This document shows, piece by piece, positions 48,234-62,056 of a stretch of 64,000 nt of DNA. The notes under the pieces were generated by a model. The model was not told the origin of the DNA, made no database searches, and saw only the letters and a list, made by a program, of their open reading frames with translations. Source of the DNA: Gemmobacter aquatilis (GTDB lineage: Bacteria > Pseudomonadota > Alphaproteobacteria > Rhodobacterales > Rhodobacteraceae); the NCBI RefSeq assembly GCF_900110025.1, contig NZ_FOCE01000005.1, positions 1 through 64,000 of the forward strand, written 5' to 3'. Numbering within the stretch: position 1 is the first letter of the stretch; each line of letters starts with the position of its first letter. The position numbers and the translations under genes were made by a program.

Positions 48234-49022
48234 TCAGGACGCGGCGAGCACGGCGCGTTTGGTCAGCACTTTGGCAAGGTGGGCGCGGTAATCCCCGCTG
48301 CCATGCAGATCGGCGATCATGCCCTCGCCCGACAGGCTGAGGCTTTCGAGCGCCGAGGGGGCGAAATTGGCGCTGAGCGCCGCTTCCGCCTCGGCCCAGC
48401 GGAACACCCCGTCATTCGAGGCGCCGGTGACCGCGACGCGCACGCCCGAGGGGTATTTCGCCACGAAGACGCCGGTCAGGGCAAAGCGCGAGGCGGGTTG
48501 TTCGAACTTCAGATAGGCGGCCTTTTCCGGGATCGGGAAGCGGATCTCGGTGATGATTTCGCCTTCTTCCAGCGCGGTGGCGAACATGCCCTGGAAATAG
48601 TCATCTGCGGCGATGCTGCGCTGGTTGGTGACGATGGTCGCCCCCGAAGCCAGAGCGGCGGCGGGGTAGCAGGCGGACGGGTCGTTATTGGCAAGGCTGC
48701 CGCCGATGGTGCCGCGATTGCGCACCGCCGGATCGCCGATGCCGCCCGCCAGTTTTGCCAGCGCCGGATAGGCCGCAGCGGCCTCTTTCGCCACAACGGC
48801 ATGTTGCGTGGCGGCGCCGATATGCAGGCCGCCATCGCCTTTGCACACCCCTTTCATCTCGGCGATGCCGGTCAGGCTGACCAGCATGTCGGGCATGTTC
48901 AGGCGCTGCTTCATCGTCGGGATCAGGGTCTGGCCACCGGAGAGCGCTTGCGCGCCCTCCTGCCCCAAGGCAGCCACCGCCTCGGCGATGGTGGAGGGTT
49001 TGACGAGTTCGAAATTGTGCAT
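48234..49022 (-). CDS. coxM: CO-dehydrogenase-like medium (FAD-binding) subunit
   Basis: 262 residues, somewhat short for the xanthine-dehydrogenase medium subunit (about 270-290). FAD contacts: [13 protein letters not shown] near residue 29 and [19 protein letters not shown] near 104. It passes electrons from the iron-sulfur subunit to the acceptor. Last gene of a coxGSLM order, 10 bases after coxL. As the large subunit is form II, the substrate may not be CO; the cox name follows the family. Confidence 0.88.
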   Translation of the reverse strand: MHNFELVKPSTIAEAVAALGQEGAQALSGGQTLIPTMKQRLNMPDMLVSLTGIAEMKGVCKGDGGLHIGAATQHAVVAKEAAAAYPALAKLAGGIGDPAVRNRGTIGGSLANNDPSACYPAAALASGATIVTNQRSIAADDYFQGMFATALEEGEIITEIRFPIPEKAAYLKFEQPASRFALTGVFVAKYPSGVRVAVTGASNDGVFRWAEAEAALSANFAPSALESLSLSGEGMIADLHGSGDYRAHLAKVLTKRAVLAAS

Positions 49023-49032
49023 CCTGTCCTCC

Positions 49033-51405
49033 TTACGCGTTCATCGCCGACCAGACGCGCGAAGGCGTCAGCGGCATGTCGATATGGGCGATGTCGGTGC
49101 GGCCGGCGCGGTGCAGCGCGTCGATCACCGCATTGACCACGGCGGGCGGAGAGCCGATGGCGCCCGCCTCGCCGCAACCTTTCACGCCCAGCGGGTTATG
49201 GGTGCAGGGCGTGTTGCAACTGTGATCGACGGTGAACATCGGGAAGTCATCGGCGCGGGGCATCGCGTAATCCATGAACGAGCCCGACAGAAGCTGCCCG
49301 TTTTCGTCATAGGCGCAGTTTTCCATCAGCGCCTGCCCGATGCCCTGCGCCAGCCCGCCCTGCACCTGACCTTCGACGATCATCGGATTGACGATATTGC
49401 CGAAATCATCAGCCGCCGAGAAGGCGCAGATGGTGACCTTGCCGGTTTCGGGGCAGACCTCCACCTCGCAGGCATAGCCGCCCGAGGGATAGGTGAAGTT
49501 CGACGGATCGTAGAAGGCGGTTTCCTCCAGCCCCGGCTCCATGCTTTCCAGCGGGTAGTTGTGGGGCACATAGGCCGCCAGCGTCACGCCGACCCAATCC
49601 ACCGACTTGTCGGTGCCCGCGACGGTGAACTTGCCGTCCTTCAGCTCGATATCCCCTTCAGAGGCTTCGAGAAGATGGGCGGCGATCTTCTTGGCCTTGT
49701 TGATGATCTTGTTGGTGGCCTTAACGATGGCGGAGCCGCCGACCGCCAGCGAGCGCGAGCCATAGGTGCCCATGCCCATCGGCGTATTGGAGGTGTCGCC
49801 ATGCACGATGTCGATCTGGCCGGCGTCGATGCCGATCATTTCGGCCACCACCTGGGCAAAGCTGGTCTCGTGGCCCTGGCCGTGGCTGTGGCTGCCGGTG
49901 AACACGGTGATCGAGCCGGTGGCATTCACCCGCACCGAGGCGGATTCGTACAGACCGGCGCGCGCGCCGAGTTGCCCCACGAGGTTGGAGGGCGCGATGC
50001 CGCAGGCCTCGATGTAATGCGCAAGGCCAAAGCCGCGCAGCTTGCCGCGCGCCTTCGATTCCGCCGCCCGCGCCTCGAACCCGGCGTAGTTGGAGATTTC
50101 CAGCACCCGGTCCAGCGTGGCGTGGTAATTGCCGGTGTCATAAACCACGGCGACCGGGGTCTGGTAGGGGAACTGATCGGGTTTGATGAAGTTCTGGCGG
50201 CGCAGTTCGATCGGCGAGACGCCGAGTTCGCGCGCAGCCTTGTCCACCAGCCGTTCCAGTTGGAACGTGGCCTCGGGGCGGCCCGCGCCGCGATAGGCAT
50301 CAACCGGAATGGTGTTGGTGAACACCGCCTTCACATTCACATAGATCAACGGCGTGCGGTAATTGCCCGCCATCAGCGTGCCATGCAGCCATGTCGGGAT
50401 CGAGGGCGCGAAGGTGGACAGATAAGCGCCCATATTCGCATAAGTATCGGTGCGCAGCGCGGTGAAGTTGTTGTCGGCGTCCAGCGCCAGCTGGATCTTG
50501 GTCACATGGTCGCGGCCCTGCGCGTCGGACAGAAACGCCTCGGACCGGCTGGAGGTCCACTTCACCGGGCGATTCAAGGCCTTGGCGGCGAAAGTGACGA
50601 AGGCCTCTTCAGCATAGTGGTAGATCTTCGACCCAAAGCCGCCACCCACATCGGGGGCCACGACGCGCAGCTTGTGTTCCGGGATGCCCAGCACGAAGGC
50701 GCCCATCAGCAGGCGGATCACATGCGGGTTCTGCGAGGTGGTGTAGAGCGTGTGCTGGCCGCTATGCGATTCAAAATCGCCCACCGCCACGCGCGGCTCC
50801 ATCGGGTTGGCGACGAGACGGTTGTTCACCAGTTCCAGCGTGGTGACATGGGCGGCCTTTTCAAACGCCTCGTCCACCGCCGCCTTGTTCTCTTCAACAA
50901 AACCCCAGTCATAGCAGAGGTTTGAGGTCAGCTCCTCATGCACTTTCGGAGAGTCGGGCAGCAAAGCCGCCTTCATGTTGACCACCGCAGGCAGTTCGGT
51001 GATGTCGATCTCCACCGCCTCGGCGGCGTCGCGTGCCTGTTCCAGCGTTTCGGCCACCACCACCGCGATGGGATCCCCGACATGGCGCACCTTGCCATCG
51101 GCCAGGACCGGGTGCTTGGGTTCCTGCATCACCTTGCCAAACCGATCCGTCACCTGCCAGCCGCAGGGAATACCGCCCACGCCCGCGAAATCGGCGGCGG
51201 TGAACACTTTCACCACGCCCGGCATCGCCTCGGCGGCGCTGGAATCAATGCTGTTGATCTTGCCATGAGCCACATCCGAGCGGATGAACCAGGCATAGGC
51301 CTGACCGCGGATGTTGATGTCGTCCGTGTAGCGGCCCTTTCCGGTCAGGAACCGCACATCTTCGCGCCGCTTGGTGCTGGCGCCGATGCCACCGTCTTTC
51401 GGCAT
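49033..51405 (-). CDS. coxL: CO-dehydrogenase-like large subunit, form II (molybdopterin-binding)
   Basis: 790 residues. The xanthine-oxidase fold binds the Mo-molybdopterin cofactor: [17 protein letters not shown] near 254, active-site loop AYRGAGR at 370-376, then [17 protein letters not shown], and [20 protein letters not shown] with the catalytic-base Glu. True aerobic CO dehydrogenase (form I) has AYxCSFR with the Cu-binding Cys; AYRGAGR marks form II, whose CO activity is weak or doubtful. The enzyme probably hydroxylates another substrate. It lies between coxS and coxM. Confidence 0.92.
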   Translation of the reverse strand: MPKDGGIGASTKRREDVRFLTGKGRYTDDINIRGQAYAWFIRSDVAHGKINSIDSSAAEAMPGVVKVFTAADFAGVGGIPCGWQVTDRFGKVMQEPKHPVLADGKVRHVGDPIAVVVAETLEQARDAAEAVEIDITELPAVVNMKAALLPDSPKVHEELTSNLCYDWGFVEENKAAVDEAFEKAAHVTTLELVNNRLVANPMEPRVAVGDFESHSGQHTLYTTSQNPHVIRLLMGAFVLGIPEHKLRVVAPDVGGGFGSKIYHYAEEAFVTFAAKALNRPVKWTSSRSEAFLSDAQGRDHVTKIQLALDADNNFTALRTDTYANMGAYLSTFAPSIPTWLHGTLMAGNYRTPLIYVNVKAVFTNTIPVDAYRGAGRPEATFQLERLVDKAARELGVSPIELRRQNFIKPDQFPYQTPVAVVYDTGNYHATLDRVLEISNYAGFEARAAESKARGKLRGFGLAHYIEACGIAPSNLVGQLGARAGLYESASVRVNATGSITVFTGSHSHGQGHETSFAQVVAEMIGIDAGQIDIVHGDTSNTPMGMGTYGSRSLAVGGSAIVKATNKIINKAKKIAAHLLEASEGDIELKDGKFTVAGTDKSVDWVGVTLAAYVPHNYPLESMEPGLEETAFYDPSNFTYPSGGYACEVEVCPETGKVTICAFSAADDFGNIVNPMIVEGQVQGGLAQGIGQALMENCAYDENGQLLSGSFMDYAMPRADDFPMFTVDHSCNTPCTHNPLGVKGCGEAGAIGSPPAVVNAVIDALHRAGRTDIAHIDMPLTPSRVWSAMNA

Positions 51406-51463
51406 AGTATCCTCCCTTGATACAGTGCTTTAACTTTGCACCGCAAAACCCTGTTTGCGCTTG

Positions 51464-51949
<486 letters not shown>

Positions 51950-51987
51950 TCTTTCCTCCCTGGCTTATGCTTGGGTCCGGGCCGCGG

Positions 51988-52518
51988 TCAGCCCAGCAGA
52001 CGTTTGATCCAGCCCTTTTTCTGTTCCGGCGCCGCTTCTCCCTCGGCGACCGGCTCGGGTGGGGTATCCGGTTCCTGCGGGCCCTCCACAGCCTGCTGGA
52101 ACCGCTCGAAAAACTCGTCGGCCATCTTCTTGGCAAACCCGTCGATGATGCGGCTGCCCAGTTGCGCCAGCTTGCCGCCGACATTGGCCTCCACCTCGTA
52201 GCTCAGGCGGGTGCCTTCGGGGATCGCCTCGAACCGCACCTTGGCGCCGCCCTTGGCAAAGCCCGCAGGCCCACCCTTGCCCTCGCCCGAAATCGTCAGG
52301 CTTTCGCCCGGCACGATGTCGGACAGTTTCACCATGCCAGTGAACCGCGCCTTGACCGGGCCGACTTTCTGCACCACGACCGCCTCGAACCCGTCCTCGA
52401 CGCTGCCGACCACGCTTTCGCATCCGGGCACGGCAGCTTTGAGCATGTCAGGGTCAAGGATCGCAGCCCAGACGGTTGCGGGTGGCGCCTTGATGTCGCG
52501 CTGATCGGTGAGTTGCAT
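51988..52518 (-). CDS. coxG: CoxG-like SRPBCC (carbon monoxide dehydrogenase subunit G) protein
   Basis: 176 residues from ATG 52518 (GGGGAGGGATTTC ahead of it). A SRPBCC/START-like fold covers about 1-145: QRDIKAPPATVWAAILDP, LKAAVPGCESV, GPVKARFTGMVKLSDI. A proline/glutamate-rich linker and a basic C-terminus (QKKGWIKRLLG) follow, which may attach to the membrane: in Oligotropha CoxG is reported to recruit the enzyme to the membrane. It is the first gene of the operon here, and the only accessory gene; no coxDEF or cofactor-insertion genes are in the window. Confidence 0.87.
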   Translation of the reverse strand: MQLTDQRDIKAPPATVWAAILDPDMLKAAVPGCESVVGSVEDGFEAVVVQKVGPVKARFTGMVKLSDIVPGESLTISGEGKGGPAGFAKGGAKVRFEAIPEGTRLSYEVEANVGGKLAQLGSRIIDGFAKKMADEFFERFQQAVEGPQEPDTPPEPVAEGEAAPEQKKGWIKRLLG

Positions 52519-52551
52519 CGAAATCCCTCCCCATCGTTTTATGTGAACGCT

Positions 52552-52588
52552 ACCAAGGTTCCTTCGCAAGCCGCTATGGAACCTTGGT
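52552..52588. promoter_or_regulatory. Long perfect inverted repeat before the cox operon
   Basis: ACCAAGGTTCC (52552-52562) and GGAACCTTGGT (52578-52588), perfect 11-base arms with 15 bases between, 33 bases before the coxG start. No T tail follows on either strand, so an operator for a dimeric regulator is likelier than a terminator, though it also lies 10 bases past the histidine kinase stop. Confidence 0.6.
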
Positions 52589-52597
52589 CGTAGAAAA

Positions 52598-54817
52598 TCA
52601 GGCCGCAGCTGGCAACGCGGCCAGCCAGGCTTCCAGCGCGCGGGCGTCGATCGGTTTGAGAAACTGCTTCACCCCGGCCTCGACACAGGCGGCGGCAAGC
52701 TGCGGCGTGCGCTGCGCGGTGATCAGACAGGCGGGCAGAAACCCATGGCGGGCGCGGATCAGGGCGATGAACTCCAGCCCCGACATGCCCTCGCCCAATT
52801 GCTGATCAACGAGGAAGACATCGGGCAGGATGCCGATTTCCTCGATCAGCGCGGCGGCTTCTTCGCCATTGGCGGCATCCAGCACGCTGACGCCCCATTT
52901 TTCCAGCAAGAGCGTCATGGCGCGGCGCAGGTCGGGTTCGTTTTCCACCAGAAAGGCGATGCGGTCCTGGGTGCCCTGCGGTTCGGGCAGATCGCGGCGC
53001 GGGGCGGGGGCTGCGGCCTCGGTCAAGCCCTCGGCACGGTTGAGCTGCAGCATGAAGCAGCTGCCGCGCCCGACCTCGGATTGCAGGCCCAGCGGATGGC
53101 CCAAGGCGGCGCAGGCACGTTCGACGATGGCGAGGCCCAGACCCATCCCTTCAGAGGCCGAGGCGGGCGCATCCAGCCGGTGAAACTCGCGGAAGATCGC
53201 GTCCTGATCTTCTTCGGCAATGCCGGGGCCGGTATCGCGCACCTCCAGCCGGATCATGCCGCCATGGCGCCGCGCGCCCACCAGCACCCGGCCCTGCGCG
53301 GTATAGCGCACGGCATTGCCGATCAGGTTCTGCAGGATGCGGCGCAGATAGGCCGGATCGGAAAACACCACGGCGGAACAGGGCATCACCGTCAGCCGCA
53401 GCCCCTTGGCCGCCGCCAGCGCCGCAAATTCCTCGCGCAGCGGGTTCAGGATACGGTCCAGCCGCACCGGCACCGGCGACACCGCCAGCCGCCCGCTTTC
53501 CAGTTTGGAAATATCGAGCAGCGCGGCAAGGATGCCTTCCACCGAATCCAGCGCGTTCTGTGCCTTGGTCACCGCCTCATGCGCGAAAGGCTCCAGCGCC
53601 TCGGCCTCGATCGAGCCGATGAACAGCTTGGCGGCCGACAGCGGTTGCAGCAGGTCGTGGCTGGCCGCGGCCACAAACCGCGCGCGGCTGGCATTGGCGC
53701 GTTCGGCATCGGCCAGCGCATCGGCCAGTTCCAGCGTGCGCTCCATCACCCGGGCTTCCAGCGTCTCGTTCACGGCAGACAGGGCGGCACGGGCGGCGCG
53801 TTCGGCGGTAATGTCGGTGAAGCTGACCACGAAACCGCCATCGGGCATTTCCTGCGCATGGGCTTGCAGGATCAGCGTGCCATGCTGCAATTCGAAGCTG
53901 AGCGCGGGGCGCCCCGGCCCGCCCATCACCCAATCGGCAAAGCGCTGCGCCGTCATGCCCTCGCCGAAGCGCACCTCATGTTCCAGCCGCTCCATCAGCG
54001 TGCCGAAGCCCACCCCCATGCGGAAACGCTGCATCGGAATGGCCAGCAGCGCGCCAAGCCGCTGGTTCCAGCCGACCAGCCGCCGTTCGGCATCAAAAAT
54101 GCAGACGCCCTGGCTGATATGGTCCAGCGTGGCGCGGATGATGCGGGCCTGATCGTCCAGCATCCGGCCGCGCGCCTCGCGCTCCAGCCTTATGATGTCG
54201 GTCACGTCGGTCTGGATGATCACCGTGCCGCCATTGCCCGTGCGGTGTTCCGAGATTTGCAGCCAGCGATCCCAGATCAGGCGGACGTTGAAGATGACGT
54301 GCCGGTCCTGATGCCGCCTGCGCCGCTTCACCGCCCAGTCCTGCGGTGTCTCGCCTTCGGGCAGCGCCAGATAGCGCGACCGGCTGACCCGTTCGACATA
54401 TTCATCAAAGGGCAGCCCGGGTTTCAGATGGTCGCGCAGATCGAGCATGTGCATCCCGAAGCGCGAATTGCACATCACCAGCACATCATCGGGGCCAAAT
54501 AAGGCAAACCCCTCCTGAACCGTCTCGATGGCATCGGCGAGGTTCTGTCGCGCGGCCTCGGTCTCGCGGTTGGCCTCGCCCAGCCGGGCGTTGGACTGGT
54601 TCAGCAGATCCAGCGCGCGTTCCAGATCGCGGGTGCGGGCGGACACCTGATCTTCCAGCATCGCGGCGCGCTGAAACTGCGCATAGGCGGCGCCGCCGTC
54701 ATCGGTGGCCTGTTCCACCCGCCGCATCAGCGCCTCGGCAATCACCAGCAGCTTTTCGCGCTGACGTTCCGGCGGATCGGCAGGGTTGAGCAGGTTGCGC
54801 GCGTTCAGATCGGGCAT
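52598..54817 (-). CDS. Soluble PAS-domain hybrid histidine kinase (NahK/ErcS'-like)
   Basis: 739 residues without transmembrane segments. A coiled N-terminus (about 20-95) precedes PAS domains (about 95-205, 225-340), a second coil, HisKA with ASHDLLQPLSAAKLF (His387), HATPase (NLIGNAVRYT, DTGPGIAEED, GMGLGLAIVERAC) and a C-terminal receiver with Asp671 in LVDQQLGEGMSG and Lys721. The HDLLQPLxAAxLF motif typifies the NahK/ErcS'/FlhS group. It starts three bases after the FIST-domain gene, which is its likely sensor partner, and the LuxR-type regulator next door is the likely output. Confidence 0.88.
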   Translation of the reverse strand: MPDLNARNLLNPADPPERQREKLLVIAEALMRRVEQATDDGGAAYAQFQRAAMLEDQVSARTRDLERALDLLNQSNARLGEANRETEAARQNLADAIETVQEGFALFGPDDVLVMCNSRFGMHMLDLRDHLKPGLPFDEYVERVSRSRYLALPEGETPQDWAVKRRRRHQDRHVIFNVRLIWDRWLQISEHRTGNGGTVIIQTDVTDIIRLEREARGRMLDDQARIIRATLDHISQGVCIFDAERRLVGWNQRLGALLAIPMQRFRMGVGFGTLMERLEHEVRFGEGMTAQRFADWVMGGPGRPALSFELQHGTLILQAHAQEMPDGGFVVSFTDITAERAARAALSAVNETLEARVMERTLELADALADAERANASRARFVAAASHDLLQPLSAAKLFIGSIEAEALEPFAHEAVTKAQNALDSVEGILAALLDISKLESGRLAVSPVPVRLDRILNPLREEFAALAAAKGLRLTVMPCSAVVFSDPAYLRRILQNLIGNAVRYTAQGRVLVGARRHGGMIRLEVRDTGPGIAEEDQDAIFREFHRLDAPASASEGMGLGLAIVERACAALGHPLGLQSEVGRGSCFMLQLNRAEGLTEAAAPAPRRDLPEPQGTQDRIAFLVENEPDLRRAMTLLLEKWGVSVLDAANGEEAAALIEEIGILPDVFLVDQQLGEGMSGLEFIALIRARHGFLPACLITAQRTPQLAAACVEAGVKQFLKPIDARALEAWLAALPAAA

Positions 54818-54820
54818 CGG

Positions 54821-55945
54821 TCAGACCCCCGGCGGATAGATGGCAACGCCTGTCATCGTCTGGTTCACATGCATGGAATTGAGCTGCTCCCCATAGGTGG
54901 AAAAACCCACCACGCGATTCGCCCGCAGGATAGCCGAGACGGCGCCGGTCTTCTGCTTTTCCAGCGCCTCCATCCGGCGCAGGATGCAATCACAGGCGAG
55001 GATCGCCTCGGGCGCGGCATTGCGCGACAGCTGGGCCAGCTCCTGTTCCAGATGGGTGACCATGTCCTGCGGTTCGGCAAGCGTCAGCACCAGCCCCTCG
55101 TCGATGGCCGAGAAGAAGATCAGATCGCCATTGGGCGCCACACGCTGAATGGCGCGCACATGGTGGCGCCCGCCGATGCGCACCACCACCGGATGGGCGG
55201 CGAAGGTGAAGGTATCGAGCTGCCCCGGATCCTTGCCCAGAAGCCGCGCATATTCCTGCGCGGCAGGCTCGCCATTGATCTGGCGTACGATGCGGTTGGC
55301 CGGATCGGCCGAGGTGACGACCATGCGCAGATCGGTCGGCGTCAGGTGATCTATGTTGAACACACGCGCCCGGCAGCGCGACCGCACCATGGCCAGAACG
55401 GCGGCATTGCGCAGCGCCCTGCCCCCATGGATCACGAAGGTTTCCCGGAACCGCGTGCCATCTGCGGCCGAGCCGCCAAACAACGGCACCGGGCCAAGGC
55501 CTGCCGCCAGCGCCGCCGTCAACTCGTCTTCGCGGATCGACAACCCATCGACCATGAGAAAGGCAAACTCATGCTCCCACCCCGGACGCGCCGCCATCAG
55601 CCCCTGACGCGAGCGGATCAGGCGCCCGATGATGTCTTCGCGGTCAATCGCGGCCAGATCTTCGACCAGCAGCAGATCGGTTGCAAAATAGCGTTCGGGC
55701 AACCCCAAGGCCACGATTCCGCCTTCGGAATAGCCCTCATCCGACAACTCGCCCGCCGTGGTGCAGCCGATCACCGGGGCGGAAAAGGCGCTTTCGGCCA
55801 GAAGCGAGCGCAGATCGGCCTCGGGCGAGATGAACAGGAAGATGCAGGCAAACGGCCCCGGCCCCAGCGCCGCAGCCAGCCGCGCGCCCGGCAGCGCCTC
55901 ACGCGCGCCGACATGGGCCGTCACGATCACCGGGCCGTCACTCAT
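54821..55945 (-). CDS. FIST-domain sensor protein (NosP-like)
   Basis: 374 residues: FIST_N (about 20-215: APVIGCTTAGELSDEGYSEGG, LMVDGLSIREDELTAALAAGL, LFGGSAADGTRFRETFVIHGG) and FIST_C (about 225-360, FFSAIDEGLVLTLAE, then ACDCILRRMEALEKQ, VGFSTYGEQLNSMHVNQTM). FIST proteins are sensory; NosP members bind haem and nitric oxide and control a cognate hybrid kinase. The gene is directly upstream of such a kinase, so a similar role is plausible. Haem binding cannot be told from sequence alone. Confidence 0.85.
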   Translation of the reverse strand: MSDGPVIVTAHVGAREALPGARLAAALGPGPFACIFLFISPEADLRSLLAESAFSAPVIGCTTAGELSDEGYSEGGIVALGLPERYFATDLLLVEDLAAIDREDIIGRLIRSRQGLMAARPGWEHEFAFLMVDGLSIREDELTAALAAGLGPVPLFGGSAADGTRFRETFVIHGGRALRNAAVLAMVRSRCRARVFNIDHLTPTDLRMVVTSADPANRIVRQINGEPAAQEYARLLGKDPGQLDTFTFAAHPVVVRIGGRHHVRAIQRVAPNGDLIFFSAIDEGLVLTLAEPQDMVTHLEQELAQLSRNAAPEAILACDCILRRMEALEKQKTGAVSAILRANRVVGFSTYGEQLNSMHVNQTMTGVAIYPPGV

Positions 55946-55960
55946 TGCCCGCGCCCCTCC

Positions 55961-55990
55961 TCACCCTGGCGCAAATACTCCCGCCGGAGG
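55961..55990 (-). repeat. Dispersed intergenic repeat, copy 6 (degenerate)
   Basis: TCACCCTGGCGCAAATACTCCCGCCGGAGG, the inverted core with several changes, between the FIST gene start and the response-regulator stop. It is the only copy between co-directional genes apart from copy 7. Confidence 0.55.
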
Positions 55991-56017
55991 CAGCGCCGCT
56001 TGCCACCCCGCCAGCGC

Positions 56018-56695
56018 TCAGCCATTCTCGGGCATGATCGCGCTGAAACTTGCCTCGCCGGCGATCAGCACCGCCTGCGTGCGGCTTTGCACCCCCAGCT
56101 TGCGCATGATCGCGGTCACATGCGCCTTCACCGTGGTTTCGGCAATCGACAGATCATAGGCGATCTGCTTGTTCAACCGCCCCTCGCAGATCAGTTGCAG
56201 GATCTTGGCCTGTTGCCGGGTCAGCAGCGCCAGACGGGCAATCGCCTGTTCGCGGCTGGTCACCGGGCCACCTTCCGCCGTCGGCGGCACGAAGCCTTCG
56301 GGGAAATAGCTTTGCCCAGCACGGATCGCATCAAAGGCGGTGCGGAACACCTCGCGGCGCGAATGTTTCGGCACAAAGCCCGCCGCCCCGGCCTGAAACG
56401 CCGCCGCCACCACGCGGTTGTCGGCGAGGCTGGACACCACAACCACCGGCACCGCCCCCGCCGCCGCCTTGAGCCGGATCAGCCCGTCCAGCCCAGTGAC
56501 ATCGGGCAGGTTCAGATCCAGCACGATCACATCCGGCAAGGGTGACAGATCCAGCCGCGCCAACGCGGTTTCCAGCCGATCCACCGTTTCCACCTGCGCC
56601 ACGCCTGCAACTGCGCGCAGGGTGATCGACAGGGCATCGCAAAACAGCGGGTGATCATCGATGATCAGCGCCGTGGACAAGCTCCGTTCCGACAT
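56018..56695 (-). CDS. LuxR-type (NarL/FixJ) two-component response regulator
   Basis: 225 residues from ATG 56695 (GGAGGACGGAGGAATTGCC ahead). The receiver (about 8-125) has the acidic pair Asp13-Asp14 and phospho-acceptor Asp60 in IVLDLNLPDVTG; the C-terminal LuxR HTH spans about 160-220 (LTRQQAKILQLICEGRLNKQIAYDL, then AETTVKAHVTAIMRKLGVQSRTQ). It resembles ErbR/ElmR and FlhR regulators that work with FIST proteins and ErcS'-type kinases in alcohol, formaldehyde or NO-linked metabolism. Upstream of FIST and kinase on the same strand, so the three probably form one system; targets unknown. Confidence 0.9.
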   Translation of the reverse strand: MSERSLSTALIIDDHPLFCDALSITLRAVAGVAQVETVDRLETALARLDLSPLPDVIVLDLNLPDVTGLDGLIRLKAAAGAVPVVVVSSLADNRVVAAAFQAGAAGFVPKHSRREVFRTAFDAIRAGQSYFPEGFVPPTAEGGPVTSREQAIARLALLTRQQAKILQLICEGRLNKQIAYDLSIAETTVKAHVTAIMRKLGVQSRTQAVLIAGEASFSAIMPENG

Positions 56696-56801
56696 GGCAA
56701 TTCCTCCGTCCTCCTGTGGCAGATTAACGCAGGGCGAAGGCGACACAAGCAAGCCGAAAGTCGCGGTCGCGCCAACGGCTTGCCTGTTTGCTACGCTGGC
56801 G

Positions 56802-60548
<3,747 letters not shown>

Positions 60549-60552
<4 letters not shown>

Positions 60553-61979
60553 CGCAGGATACCGTCGTAAAGCTGCGCATAGGCTGCGGCGGATCCCTCC
60601 CACCCCACCGGCTGCGCCATGGCGTGGCGTACCAGCCGCGCCCAGACGGCGGGCTGCGCGTGCAGGGCCAGCAGTTGGCGCAGTGCCTGCGCGAAGGCGG
60701 GCGCGTCGGTCGGGTGGAAGGTGATGCCGGTCGCCACATCCGCCGCCAGTGCCGCCGGGTTGGCGTGGATCACGGTATCGGCCAGACCGCCCACCGCCGC
60801 CACCACCGGCACCGTGCCATAGCGCAGCCCGTAAAGCTGGGTCAGGCCGCAGGGTTCGAACCGCGAGGGCACCAGAACCGCATCACCGCCCGCGAACATG
60901 CGGTGGCTCAGCGCCTCGTCATAGCCCAGCCGCAGCGCCACCCGGCCCGGATAGCGGCGCACCAGATCCAGCATCGCCGACTCCAGCGCCGGATCGCCGG
61001 AGCCGAGGATCGCCAGACCGCCGCCGCCCGCAATGAAATCGGGCAGCACCTGCGGCAACAAGTCGATGCCCTTCTGATCGGTCATCCGGCTGACCACGAT
61101 GGCCAGCGGCCCCGGCACGTCCAGCCCGAATTCCTCGCACAGGGCAGCGCGGTTGGCGGCCTTGCCCTTCATCCGGCGGCTGGTATAGGGCACGGCTTCG
61201 GCCTCGGGCGACCAGACACCTTCGTCCACCCCGTTCAGGATGCCCTGCACATCCGCCGCCCGCGCGGCAATCACCCCTTCCAGCCCCATGCCGAATTCCG
61301 GCCGCATCAGCTCGGCTGCATAGCTGGGGGATACGGTCGTGATCTTGTCGGCGGTCACCAGCCCGGCCTTCAGGCTGGACAGCCCGCCATAGTATTCGAG
61401 CGAGGCCGGGTGAAACTCATGCGCGGGCAGGCGCAGCGTGCCCAGCATCGGCGCATCGGCCCAGCCCTGAAAGGCGATGTTGTGGATGGTCATCACCGTG
61501 GCGACATCGCGCGGGCCGCCAAAAGCCAGATAGGTCGGCGCATAGCCCGCCTGCCAGTCATGCGCGTGCAGCACCTGCGGGCGCCAGCCATCGGCCAGCC
61601 CCTCGCGCGCGATGCGTGCCGCGATCCAGGACAGCGCGGCAAAGCGCTGCGGATTGTCGGGCCAATCCACCCCGCCCGAGTTGTAGGGCCCGCCCTCACG
61701 GTCATACAGATGCGGCGCATCCAGCAGCAGCATGGGCACCCCCGCCACATCACCGGCCTTCACCGCGCCACGACCGCCGAACAGATCCTCCTCGGCGAAA
61801 ACCTCGGGCCAATCGGCGATCTGCGCGCGCAACGGGCGATAGGCCGGGATCAGCACCCGCATCTGCCAGCCCTGCGCGGCCAGCGCCGCAGGCAGCGCGC
61901 CCACCACATCGGCCAGCCCGCCGGTTTTCACCAGCGGCACGCATTCCGACGCCACCGACAGAACCCGCTTCATTTCCAT
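60549..61979 (-). CDS. glgA: Glycogen synthase (ADP-glucose)
   Basis: 476 residues from ATG 61979; an ATG two codons later is equally possible. It is a GT5 glucosyltransferase: KTGGLADVVGALP (ADP-glucose loop, about 16-28), HAHDWQAGY, TIHNIAFQG, GILNGVDEGVWSP, and the C-terminal SRFEPCGLTQLYGLRYGTVPV with the retaining-enzyme Glu. It extends glycogen with glucose from ADP-glucose made by the preceding glgC. Coupled with glgX. Confidence 0.96.
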
Positions 61980-61993
61980 GCCACCGCCCCTGC

Positions 61994-62046
61994 CTTCTTC
62001 TTTGTCCAAATACCCGCGACGGGGTCTGGGGGCAGGTCGCCCCCAG
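61994..62046 (-). repeat. Dispersed intergenic repeat, copy 7 (degenerate)
   Basis: TTCTTCTTTGTCCAAATACCCGCGACGGGG followed by a hairpin CTGGGGGC AGGTC GCCCCCAG. It lies inside the glycogen operon, between glgC and glgA, where it could weaken read-through or stabilise the upstream mRNA. Confidence 0.6.
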
Positions 62047-62056
62047 CCAATCCGCC

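Noticed and set aside
49033-51405. Genuine aerobic CO dehydrogenase
   Set aside because: The active-site loop is AYRGAGR (form II), without the Cys that holds copper.
52745-56545. Two frames of over 550 codons antisense to the histidine kinase and FIST genes
   Set aside because: Both mirror genes with intact functional motifs; composition is typical of antisense GC-bias frames.
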